From: Crambe crambe | Taxonomy: Eukaryota; Porifera; Demospongiae; Poecilosclerida; Crambeidae | DNA: 64,000 nt | Assembly (NCBI GenBank): GCA_963924555.1 | Contig: OZ004586.1 | Location: 4,112,501-4,176,500, forward strand | Direction of reading: 5' to 3' | The notes under the pieces: model-generated | The model's input: only the letters and a program-made list of their open reading frames with translations | Databases searched by the model: none | Told to the model about the DNA's origin: nothing | Program-made: the position numbers and the translations under genes | Part shown: in pieces, positions 45,901-57,332 of the stretch | How the letters are laid out: the number at the start of each line of letters is the position of its first letter | Numbering within the stretch: position 1 is the first letter of the stretch

Positions 45901-48900
45901 TGTTTCCTCTGTTCCATTATTTGTTAACCAGTTGAGAATGGCCATAACTGTGATCCATGCTTCTTCAGAGTTTACAGAATTATAATTACTAGTAATCTCT
46001 TTCTTGATAATACTCAATATAGATATAATTTGTGTCTCAGAAAGAGTCTTATTCATGCCAAATGAAGTGAATAGAGTGGAAAAACTGGAGATGCTGTCTG
46101 GGAGTATGTGCAAGTAAGGTTCTACATTATGACGGAACCCTGGATTCTGCTGCAATGCTACAGCATTCACACCAACAAATCTGTCATACTTCTTTATGTA
46201 TATCCATTCATTCATGGATCTAAGACCATCGAGTTGACCTTTTGAACCCTGGTTCACCATCTGTAACATTTTGGAGTAAATATTGTGAACAATTGATCTC
46301 ATTTGATCGGATGAGATGGAATTCTTATAGGCTATTACTTGAGTGAAATGTGGGACGAGATGCACTGTGGGTTCTTCAGAGGCCAGAAGAGCAAAAACAT
46401 TGGCATCCACACCATCTACATCTGGAGCAGTGAAATACACTTGTGAACCATACAGTAAGGGAAGAGAAGGTGAACTCGAACAAGACACACAAGCAGAGCC
46501 ATTCAGAGCAATGAAATGTGATGTACAGCCATCTCCTCTCCAGGGTAGAGAACTGGGGTAGTTTCTAGGTCGTTTGGAGAGAACTGGAAGCCAACTCCTT
46601 TTACTAGAGAGAGATTGCACAGCGGTATCAAATGGAAGGAATCCTGTGTTTGTTTTGATAGTAAAGCTGCCTGATGTTTGATTTTTGAAACTTGCTTTTC
46701 CAATGTACTTCAAGATGGCCTTAGCACGATTAAGTTTTGTTGAATTGACTTGTTGTGGATGGCTACTTGACCCCATGCTTATGCCATATATGACATCAAG
46801 AACCTCCTGAGGGCTGACTGATGTTTTCATGCCACAACATCTAAGTACATTTAAGTACTTAGAAGAATTATATGGTGCACATGGAAAGACATCTTCACCT
46901 AAGTATATTTGACTGGTGACATCATTTGGATCATACAGTTCATTTGGACATTTCCTGTGACCTGATGCTATCTTGACAAATCTCAGTTGCTGTATGGAGT
47001 TTGTTATGCTGTAATTTTTGAACTGTAAAGATTGATAAGCATCCAGCACTCGAGTCATGATTTTATCAATATCATCCCCAGTAATAGTGCCATTCTGAAT
47101 GTAAGGGAAAATGTAGCCTGTTAGGAAGTCAACATCATTTGGTGCCTGGATAGAAAATTTCTTCAGCAATTCATTTTGATAGTAATCACTGCTGGAGAAT
47201 AAAACTATTGATTGAGGGAAGACAGAGATGTCAACCACTGGATTGGAAGGCTCAGATAAAGCCTTTCTAAGAATTGACTGAGAAGAAGCTTCAGATATGG
47301 AGCAAAGCCTTCCCGAAGTATTTGAAGAAGTGGTGAAAATCTTTAAATTTGTAATGATCTGCCGGTAGTTTGAAATACTTGGCATATTAAAGAATTGTGT
47401 TTTCAAAGTGGTTGCTTCTTGTGGAGTCAGTGAAACTTTATAGTAAGAGCTATTCTTGGATGTAGCTTGCAGCAGACTCTCAGGGGAAAAAGGTGTGAGA
47501 TATTGTGATATCTGCCCGTGTGTGAGATAAGGAAAACTGCTCTGTTTGACATAGAGAATGCTGAACTTGTTCAATATGGTGATCATCTCATTACTGAGAG
47601 AAACGTGGGATGGAAAATAGAGAAGGTTTTGATTGGATAATTTGGCAACATTGAATTTCACTGTTGGATGATAGCCAGGAACTTCAATTGGGACAACGAA
47701 CTTGCCTTGAAAATTCCCCAGATTCTTGTTTTGTACCCAATCCCAGAACTTCTTAAACCAATCAACTGGAAACTGCGAGCTTGTAAATGAAACTACGTTC
47801 ATCCTACTCCACTGTGAAGGCATGGCTTCATCCAACAGGGAAGCCACAGTGGCCACATTTAACACTTTGAGCTGTGTCTGGTTCGAATTGCCAACTTGTG
47901 TTAGGCGTTCCTGTAAAGTTAAATCACTTGAAATATCAACAAGTCTTGAATCGAGATTAGGGAGTAGATGCCTTGGGCATTCTGGTGTGCATAGGTATAC
48001 AGATACAGGATTGTCATTAGTCTGAAAGGCAGAAAAAGTGCCATTGGCTAGTGGGAGTAGTTTCAAATTGGCCAATTCATTGTAGTTAGAAATGCCATCA
48101 GGAAGACAGTATTTCAGAAGCTCACATTTTTCTACAGCATCCATAGATGTGTAGCTATTTGGATATGCACGGAGTTTATCACGTACTAACTTTGGACTAA
48201 CTGAAGTCACAGAGGTTCTCACATGAGAGAAAGCATCCCATACACATGTGGGAACATCTGCTAGCTTCACACCACAAGAGGTAAGGGTGCGTTCAACAAT
48301 CGATATCAATTTCTGTGACTTGGGGACATAGACAGCATTGGTTGGTAAAACCCACTCACCTGACTGCCCCGGTGGTGCAGACCAGATCACACTGTTTCTC
48401 AGCAGAGTTTTAAATAGTGAAATCAACCAGTGTGATCCTCTGAGCCTATTGACTTCAGGCCAAGCTTTGTAGAAGATATTACTGTCATGCATGCTAAGAT
48501 GATTCTTAGCTTCAAGCAAGAGATCGACATAACAGGATGGTATGACTTCTTTTACCAGGAGCTTGTTCCAATCTGCTGCGGGATCATTTCTCCTCTCTAC
48601 ACTAGGCCACTTCAAACTCCTACGGTCGTCAGTTAACCCAAATGTTCCATTGACATGAACAGGAAGATTAGAAGCAGCCTCTATGGGCATTGGAAGGAAA
48701 CAAAATATCCTGCCATTGCCAGGGTTATCCAATTCCAAAGCTGTTCCAACCCAGGGGAAAACTTTCTGCTTATCAGATGCTTCCCTAACAGTAGTATTTG
48801 AGGAACCAACTTGATTGGCCACAAGCCAGTGGCTGGTAAGGGTCTGTCTAGTGCTGGCATCATACACACTGACATCGAATTTGGCAGTAAATTTGATTAT

Positions 48901-51476
48901 GTTGGAGAAATTATACTGATCCGAAATGTGGATACGTCTGAGATCATCAAGCAGTGATCTTCGTTTTCTGGTAAGTTTGTCCACAAAAGCATCAGAAACC
49001 TTGACCTGAAAGGAGAGAGTATGCTGCCCATGTACATTTATGTTATAAACTTCAATGGTTGTTATGGAACGAAGAAACAGCAGCAGAAGCTTTGCTTCAT
49101 CTTTCAGTGCATTTATAAGCTCATTAACTTTCTCAATGGAGTAGATATTCTCCGACAATTTGGACGCTGCATTGCGCAGAGGAAAACGAAACAAAGTTTT
49201 ATTGTAGCTGGCATTCCTTGTACTGAAACCAGCTATGCCATCATATGGTGCAAGGTGGTCGTGACTAGCCACTTCAGATAACTGGAAAGATCTTCCTGAC
49301 TGTCCTTTCCATAGCTCTTCTTGAGGGTCAAGAAAAGCAATTTTGCTACCACTAATGATAGTGGGAACATCTGATAAATAAAGTTTAAAAAAATTATGCC
49401 TGCCAGATATTAAAGATGCTGGAAGCATTATAAAAGTTATAAGTGTATTAGGATGTTGTTTTGTTTTGTTTTTTCATAACTTGTCATTCAGGGAGGAAAT
49501 TGTTTTGAACTATACCATGGTTCTTAATGTTATGCAGGAGACAATAATAAATACTTTGCACCCAAAAGAAGATGAGCATGTGTACAGTTTTTATATACAA
49601 TATGTAATCCGGCAGATGTAGAATGCATGTCATCAGCCTTGCAATTATGTACAAGACCCACCTCTATAATTATAAGATGGTAAAAAATAAGAATCATCCA
49701 GCAAATGAGCATAACAAGTGAGCTGACTCTCAGACCATGCATGATCCATTGAAATGTAGATAATTATTGTGAGTGAAGCGAGCCACTAGGGAGTCAGATG
49801 AGGGGCATACTGTCATATTTGTTTGTAATAATTATAGTTCTGTCTGGTGGGATACGGTGATGACATCGACTAAAGCTACAGAGCTTTACATTTCTCTAAT
49901 AGGTCTACACTCCAGAATTCCCCTGGCATACCTGTCCCTTTAGTAGCCACTGTGTGTGTGCATAATGCTGCATGCTCACATCACCATAATTACATCCCAT
50001 TCCATGTGATTATTGCATGCATATGAATGTTATCTTTCCTTCACAACAGGTGAGGCTGACTCCTAAGGTGTATTTGCAACAACACCTGTTACTCTCCTGT
50101 GTGTGTGTATCATGCAGCTGTTACAGACCCAGCCACAAGTAGGTACAATTCATGGGATTTCTGCATGGTAGGAATTTGACAGAAGTATATGTAGAGCCAG
50201 CTTATATAGCTAACAGCTTCTACAACTGTTGGCATGAAACAAGGTACCTTACCAGTTAGATGGTAGACAGAATTGAAGCCAAGTCCAAATCTTCCCACTT
50301 TGAAAGGATCCTCAGCCTTGATGCTTTGCTGGAGGCTCTGTATTCCCTCCCAGTCCTCATCAGAAAACATGGCGTCATTGACTGAGATGAGAGCAGGACC
50401 TTGATAAGGGGCAAGACCAGGATGAAGCAGGGATGAAGTCCCATGTTGTCGGCAGTCCACATAGAACTGGACTTCAGTTGCTCCAGCATCATCAGCATTC
50501 TGAATCATTTCCTATACACACAAAGAATTATTTCAGCCTTCCAAAGTAAATATATCTAAGGAGAAATAGTTTCTGTTTCTGCTCCATCTTCTATTTCTCA
50601 GCCATTACAGAAAACACAGATAGTTCAGTGAGACTAGCAGGATGCCAATTATTTCACGATACAAGTTTAACTTTATAATAGGTTATCAGAGAGTAGCTAC
50701 TCTCTAAGTAGGGATGGCACGGATTGCCCCATTTTTTCTTTATGCATGAATGCTTCTCTTCACAATACAAGTTTAACTTTATAATAGGTTATCAGAGAGT
50801 AGCTACTCTCTAAGTAGGGATGGCATGGATTGCCCCATTTTTTTCTTTATGCAGGAATGCTTCTCTTCTACTACCAACAAACTCCTGTCTTGAAGATGAA
50901 GCCGAGTGCTATATTGGCCTCTTGACCACACTTCTCATACTATATTATACATACAGCACTCGCTCCCTCCAGTGATATAACTAATTACACTAGCAAGCAT
51001 CCATGCAACCTATAAATATTTTTTATTATTCTGGAATGCATCCCTAATCTGTATTACATCAAAAAAGATGATAAACTAGTAAATGAAAAAAATTATTCTA
51101 CATAAAACAGATAAGTAAGGATGGCTGTGTAGCTATAAAAGTTCAGAGCCTACCCCTTCTAACTTGATAATTTTTTTCCTAATAACTAAGCCCTACATCC
51201 AAACCAAGCCCTATATACATCCAAACTAAGCCCTATTCATTGCCAGTTGTAGAGGATTTCCTGTAATATTAGGACTTACATAATTACACTACCAACAACA
51301 AGTAGCTAGTGAAAAAGCTCTAGATTTGGTCCTACTAGTACTAGCTACCATCCTGTTGTTTACCTCAGTATGCACATCTTTACTTACCTTGAATATCTGG
51401 CCATCTGGATACCTATCCAGGATCTGCTTGATAGTGACAGAGAGTGGTGGCCTTCTCTGCCCAAACTGTTCTCCAA
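36612..51476 (-). CDS. Gene C: sacsin-like gene without a J domain (at least four exons, 5' end not found)
   Basis: Exons: 51476-51388, 50511-50253, 49370-37698, 36958-36612. All junctions are in phase (1, 0, 1, 1), giving 4121 codons plus stop from the first recognised exon. Order: three sacsin repeats with Hsp90-type ATPases, the long spacer, a short linker, HEPN. The first exon begins at an acceptor (TTGTATATAG) in phase 1, so at least one upstream exon is required, but none of the 2A, Death or PPxY modules of gene B is visible upstream. Expected role by homology: co-chaperone-like ATPase. Loss of the J domain should uncouple it from Hsp70. It is about as similar to gene A over the C-terminal half as a recent paralogue would be, and more distant from gene B. 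Confidence 0.8.
37249..37590. mobile_element. MITE in the last intron of gene C
   Basis: The segment GAGGTGTGAAAGAATTTTAA, followed by TGAGATTCATG and GAGGCCACACCCATT, is repeated as its reverse complement at about 37505-37585. The inverted arms are about 75 bp, with an unrelated centre. It accounts for much of the 739-base intron. Confidence 0.7.
37698..49370 (-). CDS. Gene C main exon: sacsin repeats 1-3 and C-terminal spacer
   Basis: The acceptor TTTATTTATCAG precedes 49370 and the donor TTACTG then GTAAGTA follows 37698. About 3890 residues form one open frame. The second ATPase has N-box [12 protein letters not shown] near 45552-45590 and lid [15 protein letters not shown]; the third has [12 protein letters not shown] near 42632-42675 and [15 protein letters not shown]. 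Repeat signatures such as [20 protein letters not shown] lie near 48640-48720. Near 37800 the protein jumps from [14 protein letters not shown] directly to [18 protein letters not shown]. Gene A has some 240 extra residues at that point, including the J domain. The junction is in frame, so it is a clean internal deletion. Confidence 0.9.
50253..50511 (-). CDS. Gene C exon: first Hsp90-type ATPase core
   Basis: The acceptor TGTGTATAG precedes 50511 and the donor AACTG then GTAAGG follows 50253. Its 259 bases match gene B exon 8 closely. It reads [40 protein letters not shown] and [15 protein letters not shown]. The lid glycine motif is GRFGLGF here instead of GRFGIGF, a conservative change. 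Confidence 0.9.
50655..50867. repeat. Two tandem 106-bp units with an AGAGAGTAGCTACTCTCT hairpin
   Basis: The unit from ACAAGTTTAACTTTATAATA to ATGAATGCTTCTCTT occurs twice in a row with only a few differences. Each contains the palindrome AGAGAGTAGCTACTCTCT followed by AAGTAGGGATGGCA, the hallmark of the MITE family seen also at 51985 and 56344. It lies in the intron between gene C's first two recognised exons. Confidence 0.85.
51388..51476 (-). CDS. Gene C first recognised exon: entry to first sacsin ATPase
   Basis: The acceptor TTGTATATAG precedes 51476 and the donor TTCAAG then GTAAGT follows 51388. It reads [19 protein letters not shown] then [10 protein letters not shown] and joins the next exon in phase 0. 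It enters in phase 1, so a preceding donor exon must exist or have been lost. Confidence 0.8.
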
Positions 51477-51984
51477 CTATATACAATAAAGTTTGGTCTC
51501 AATGGGACATGCTCAGTATGTACCTATAGGCTGGCTACAATTAAAATACTGGATGTGTTAAGGTGTGTATTTCTTCATCACACAAATTCTAAAGTGGGAG
51601 TGAGACTAAAACATACAAAGTTCTGCTTGCATTCACTAAGATAGGCAAAAGATGAAACTATCTTATTGCACATGATCTTATCATTTTGCAATGAGGCTAT
51701 AGGATCTTAGGTTAGGTATAGCCAATGTGTGCTGATTAAAGATACTCTCACTCTCAAACGTCAAAATGAGTGTAGCTACATGTGACAGATGATTCTTGTG
51801 CTAGCATTCATTGAAAAAACCTAACACTATAATACTGTTGGGTATGTCTGAGTCTACATGTAGTCTTAGTTCTTGTTCATCACTAGTTTGCCTAGACTGT
51901 AGTTTCTGCCATTTCTATTCAGGTCCTTTCTTGCTGCAAGAGCATAATTGGGCCACACTCTGAAAGCGAGCAGCTGAATTGTTC

Positions 51985-52154
51985 TATCAGAGAGTGCGCT
52001 AGCACTCTCTAAGTAGGGATGGCAGGTCAGAGGTCATAGGACTGTATAAACTAAAAACTCTTCTATCCTTACTCCAGAAGGCTACTGTGAATCATAAGCA
52101 CAGAAAAGCAAAGATCTAAAATTCATTCGCTAACATAAGAAAAAAAAAGATATC
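51985..52154 (+). mobile_element. MITE of the AGAGAGTG hairpin family
   Basis: It runs from TATCAGAGAGTGCGCTAGCA to an A-rich tract and GATATC. The element at 56344-56530 is an inverted, diverged copy that shares the hairpin, the AAGTAGGGATGGC motif, a TATACAGT/ACTGTATA segment and the TAACATAAGAAAAAAA end. Confidence 0.7.
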
Positions 52155-52553
52155 TGACATTGAGTTTTGTTCTGGTTATTTAACATAATAATAATAAATA
52201 AGATCGACATACTGACTTAGCTACTGGCTATAGTCATCAGAATTCTGTTTGGGCCATCCATTAGAGCGGCACCTAGAGGCTGATCTTTTGCTAGCATTAG
52301 TTTTTTTGCTACAGTTCTATTTCACAATTCAGTGATATAGGTAGCACTCAGGACACTAGCTAATTTTTCTTTGCTTGAAGCCGCGCATGTGCTCTAAGGG
52401 GCGGGGCCATGTAGAAGTCAGGTGTTCAGCTTCGAGATAATCTATAGTTTTGCTTGGAAGTTTGACTCCGCTTCTGTCTATAACAGGTGTGGCAGCTGTG
52501 CCAGCACACTTTCTTATGCTTACAAGAACAATCGTCTCAAGCCTGGAGTGTTG

Positions 52554-52810
52554 GCAGTGGTGGATCCAGGATTTTTAGAAGGGGGTGGCACATAGCTAGA
52601 TGCAGGCTCAGTCAAAATATCCGCATGGAAAAAAATTTTACCTGGCCATGCCCACTTTTTCCTAACCACACCCTTTTAATGCTTAGCCAGTCTGCAGCTA
52701 ACTAGCAAACTGTCTTGCACCACTGTAATTCTTATAAGTGGCCACATCGGGGGGGGGGGGGGGGGGGGGGGGGCATGTGCCTGAAACACCCCCTCCTAGA
52801 TCCACCATTG
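52554..52810. mobile_element. MITE with CARTGGTGGATCYAGG termini and internal poly-G
   Basis: Inverted termini CAGTGGTGGATCCAGG and CCTAGATCCACCATTG are flanked by a 5-bp duplication GTTGG (52549-52553 and 52811-52815). A run of 25 G lies at 52749-52773. No coding capacity. Confidence 0.75.
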
Positions 52811-53339
52811 GTTGGGTGAGTAATGCATCCCCTTCATCAGGGTCTAATACCAAGGATTTGAGTCTAGACTTGCCAACTTAGAGCTTAGTTGACGTGTGTG
52901 TTCAGGAGTGGTTGATGGATCTGCAGTTTACATCTATTCTTTTAGGCGGCAAGTTATTGAAGCACAGAGACACCTCTCGTTCGTTGGAGTTTGGTAGGAG
53001 TAATTAATTGTCGACAGGCGAGAGGTGTGCAACAATTAGAAATACGTAAATGCTTGATTCTCAAGAGTTCTGTTGAGACACAGCTAAAAAAGAGACCAGG
53101 TATATCCAGCTTGAAGGACCAATATGTTTGAGCATGTCTTGGATTTCTTAGTCATCAAAATTCCAAAAAAAAATATTATGGTAACTCTGATCAGAAAAAA
53201 TCACTTAAGTGGAAGGATGATAATATAAGAAAAAATGGCAAACAAAATCAATCAGTATAGCTCTGTGCTGGCCCCTGGTCAAAATATTTCCCAAAAGAGT
53301 TAGCTTTTGGACCAATCAATATAGTACGCAATCACTAGT

Positions 53340-53400
53340 AGTCTCGTGAGCCAGCCGTATAGCTATATAATGGAATATTCAGGCTGGCTTGTGAGACCAC
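53340..53400. repeat. Short palindrome matching the ends of the element at 58580-59150
   Basis: GTCTCGTGAGCCAGCCGTAT is followed after a few bases by GGAATATTCAGGCTGGCTTG and TGAGAC. The same two ends flank the 474-bp element at 58639-59112 (AGCCAGCCGTATTTTT and GGAATGTTCAGGCTGGCTCG). It looks like an internally deleted copy. Confidence 0.5.
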
Positions 53401-53734
53401 ACAATCACTTACCTGGCAGGCAAGTATGATACATAGATAACTTGGGAAATTTTCAAGGTAAACTGTAAACTGTAAAGGTATGCAATTTACTGTTTACAGA
53501 GAGCATTCCTTAGATATGTAACTACGGCATTAGACAGCGAGCGAGCAAGAAGTGTATTCCTATGGCTTAGAACTGATAGGCTTAGCTAGCTAATTCATTT
53601 GTGCTTCGAATCTTGCTGTTGAGTGATGTAAGTGGCAGGCAGCTGCATGCATAGAAAGCTGTAGTACTTACCACAAAGCACTTCGTCCAGTGCCTATAAT
53701 CCACTTAGATAAGTCTAGTGCTGGAGTCCTATGA

Positions 53735-56345
53735 GAATAGTAGTTTTGTAATATTGCTGTGGTTCTTGAGTTTGGTGATGGGTGGTTACTTGACTCACTG
53801 AAGGGGGATTTAAGTTGGATATAGCTAGCTAGCTAGGTGTGGCTATTGAAATTAGGAGGGCTAGGAGTGATAGGAATGCATAGTAATAATGCAATGGCTA
53901 TCCCTTTTATTTAGAAGCACTCACTCCTTTTCTTTGAAATTAGATATAGAAATTCATAACATAACCTTTTAAACAGCAACAGCAATATAAATGACCTGTG
54001 TGCATGGCATAGCCTTGAACCGTACTGATTCCTCAGTATTTTTACTGAATCTGTCCAAAAATACTGAAAACTTTATAGCACACAAAATCACTTGAATTCA
54101 TGGTTAATGAGAACATTTTATACTGAAATCAAAGTTCACAGGTTGGAGAGCTGTTGATTGTCTCAAATCTCGCTACAACCATCCACAACTCATACACAAA
54201 ACACATGGCAGACTCATTCTTGAATCTCCATCTCTCCACCGCTTGCATGATACTGTCCAACAGAATCTGTGTGTAATGGAATATGAACCATCAGGTCCAG
54301 CTATCACATCGATCTTTGAACTCATGCAAGTTGGATATGAACACCTGTCCATGTTCGAATGACAAAGACACAGTCAGTTGCAAACACAAGTACCTCACTA
54401 TCAAGACCTTCTTGAGTTTCTCAATTTGCATGCACAGGGATCTGAGGATCAATCATCCACACTGGTGAAGAGGTCCAACTGCATAACTCATCTGGGAAGC
54501 CGGTTGCCTCCTTTGCCACCAACCATGAAGCTGTAAGCATCTTATGCATAGGTGAGAATCACCCTTGTATATCTGTCTTAATTATTAAATCATGACCAGA
54601 GAATTGTGTTGAAAGAAAAAAATTTGTGCATGAATTGTCATAATGGTGGCCATTTTATCAGACAGTTCACAGGTGTCGCAAATGCCAGAAGCCTCACCAC
54701 ACACTACTGCACCTGACACCAAATTCCAAACACAGTCAAGTTCGTCACACACTGCTGTGTTACTCATGATATGCCGTGTATTGGCCACTGCTTCAGATGG
54801 ATCCTCCGTGGAGGCCAGAGCTCTTCTGGATAACGCTACATCTTTTTTGTTCGTTTCTGAGTGGCCTTTGTTTGCTAGGCAGAACATCCATGTCTCGGGT
54901 ATTGGCAGTCTCTTATACGACACTCTAATTCAGTCTATCTCCAACTTCAAGATATCAGCTATCAAGCTCTCTGGAAAGAAGATTGACATCACTGCTGTTG
55001 TTGTTCCCAAATTAACCCCTTAGCTTTCAGCCTGAAGTGGAAACATCTATCTGATCTACCTCTAGTCGATCCTACATTTGGACAACCTGGACGGATCGAC
55101 ATCCTCTTGGGAGTTGATATACTGTGTCAGGGCTGGCTCTCCAGTCTAGCTGGCTCACCAGTGGCTTTCGAAACAGAATTTGGACGAGTTCTTAGTGGTC
55201 AGACCAAACCAAACTCCCTCTTCAATCATGTCACCACTGCTGTGGAATCCAAAGATGATGTTCTTCACAAGTTTTGGGAGATAGAAGAAGGACCATTGAG
55301 TGAAGCAGCACCCTCATTGGTGGAATGCAATGTTATGAGACCAATCACTCTCGCACTGACGACGGAAGATTTATCATACCTCTGCCCAAGAAGTAAGATG
55401 CTAAACCCATATGTGAATCTTGTTCACAGCTGTTTGGAAATTTGTTGCTCTCAAATGTTCATGGGAAACAGTCAGGAGATTTTGAAGCTGTGATGTAAAA
55501 AATACTTGGACTTAGGACATGCTGAAGTCACACCACCTGAAGATCTCAACATCAAGTGTTCTACCTTCCATTGCACATAGTCTACAAGGGATCGAGCACA
55601 AAATCAGAGCCATTTTCAATGCATCTCTAAATGATATATTGCTTGTTGGACCGACAGTTCACCCCCAACTCATTGATGTCCTCTGCCCTGATAACTGATG
55701 TCTGCAAGATGTACAGAGCAGTAGAACTGACTCAATCTGATCGTGACTTTTTTTGTAGGCCAATACAACAGAAGTATTGAAAGATTACAGGATGATTCGT
55801 GTCACTTTTGCATTTCAGCACCCTTTGCTGCTAACATGTCAGTTACCATTGATTTTGCCAGTGAATACCCATTAGCAGCTAGAGCAGTTGAAGAGTCATT
55901 CTATGGCTTGACTGGTGCTGAGAATGTTGAGATGGCTATCACGAATTGCAGCATTGTGGAGGTTTCCTACTTCGAAATGGAACTCCAGCAAACCTTCTGT
56001 TCTCAAAACATTGATTCTGAACTTTATGACTTGGAAGAAATCCATTCCATCTCCGATCAAAGAGAGCATACCAAGACCCTTGGTCTTCAATGGAGTACCA
56101 AATCAGACAGTTCCATCTCACCAAGGCCGGAGAGAAGTAGCTTAAGTTGGGTGATATGGGTGTGGCTATTGAAGGAGTGAAGTTGGAATAGTAGCTTTGT
56201 AATATATAATGCTGTGGTTATTGAGTTTGGTGATGGGTATGGATAAGGGGTTGCTTTAACTCACTTGTTGCTGAAGGTTAAGGATTTAAGTTGGGTGAGG
56301 TGTGCTTATTGAAATTAGGAGGGCTAGTAGTGATAGGATTTTGGA
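53735..56345 (+). mobile_element. Degenerate BEL/Pao-type LTR retrotransposon
   Basis: Direct repeats at about 53738-53876 and 56192-56338 (sharing TTGAGTTTGGTGATGGGT, GGATTTAAGTTGG and ATTAGGAGGGCTA) are decayed LTRs. Between them, in broken frames, lie a gag-like part near 54140-54520 (with LPPLPP), an aspartic-protease-like part near 54640-55020 (VEARALLDNATSFLFVSEW), the downstream motif DPTFGQPGRIDILLGVD, and reverse transcriptase scraps near 55590-55930 (LVGPTVHPQLIDVL-like and SEYPLAARAVEESFYGLTGA). Stops and deletions, including loss of the catalytic core, show it is long dead. BEL/Pao elements normally encode one gag-pol polyprotein; only remnants remain here. Confidence 0.75.
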
Positions 56346-56530
56346 TATCGTTTTTTTCTTATGTTAGCAAATGAAGTTTAGCTTTTTGAACATTCTTCCC
56401 TCTTCTGTGTAGAGCATTGAGAACCTGTAGAGCAAGGGTAGGAGAGAAAGAAGAGTTTTTAGTCTATACAGTCTTATGGAATTTGACCAGCCATCCCTAC
56501 TTAGGGAGTGCTAACACACTCTTTTCTGAT
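56344..56530 (-). mobile_element. MITE of the AGAGAGTG hairpin family, inverted copy
   Basis: It runs from GATATCGTTTTTTTCTTATG to GCTAACACACTCTTTTCTGAT and is the reverse complement of the copy at 51985-52154, with about 20 extra bases. It abuts the 3' LTR of the BEL/Pao element. Confidence 0.65.
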
Positions 56531-57186
56531 TCTTGCTCAAGTCCAGTCATGCTTAAACGGCAGACCACTAATTTCCATCAACAGTCACGGCATAAAAGTC
56601 TTAATTCCAGGGCATTTTTTGATCGGCTGACCGATTACTGCCCTTCCTGATCCAGAATTCTCATATCGATCTGTGTCTCTACTTCATCGATGGCATTTAT
56701 GCCAAGCTCTCATTTGGTATATCTGGAGCAGATGGTCTGCCGAATATCTGTCTACTCTTAAGGGTGGTCAGATATACGCCCACGCATGGTTGCTAAGGGG
56801 AAATATCTCGACAATAATCTGCAGCAGGATCTTCTAGCATGCACAGGACTATGAAATGCTAAAGTAATACTATATACACAGCAAAGATAAAGGGAAATGG
56901 ATAATTCTTACCAAGGTTATGAACGATCTCATTTTCACGATAAAAGGCACTCTATCTCAACTATCGCTGGCAGGTAATCACTGATTTTTGCTCTACTACC
57001 TTCTATTCTACTCTCCTACAAAACTATGTTAGCTTTTGACTTTACTTTTCTATTTATCCATAATACCCTGAATAATACAGCTGCCATACAAATTCTAGAC
57101 CATATATGCAACATAATTTACTCATCTTACCACTTACTAGCCGGATGTAACATATGGGCCCAGTCCCATACTCGGCTCCTGAGCTA

Positions 57187-57332
57187 GAACTGTAGAACCG
57201 ATATAGAAATCTCAAGGCTTGAAGTGTTGAGCTACTATACTTGGAGGTCGAGGATGCAGGTGAATCTGAAATAGAGTCTACCAGTATAAAATCCCTGAAT
57301 TGATAGAGTAGTCTATGATCTAACACGCACAT
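57187..57332 (-). other. Possible exon-like open frame, family unknown
   Basis: The minus-strand frame reads DSPASSTSKYSSSTLQALRF and later GTGPICYIRLVSG. An upstream CTATTTCAG acceptor and two possible donors (CTA then GTAAGT, or AGTG then GTAAGA) are present. Half of it recurs at 61495-61590 without its donor end. I cannot link it to a gene, and it may be transposon sequence. Confidence 0.2.

Noticed and set aside
50655-50867. CRISPR-like array
   Set aside because: Only two tandem units with no unique spacers, in an animal intron. It is a duplicated MITE segment.
57187-57332. Possible upstream exon of gene C
   Set aside because: One candidate donor would be in the right phase, but it is 5.7 kb away across an LTR element, lies in a duplicated repeat block and has no homology to gene B's exons. 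Kept only as a low-confidence feature.
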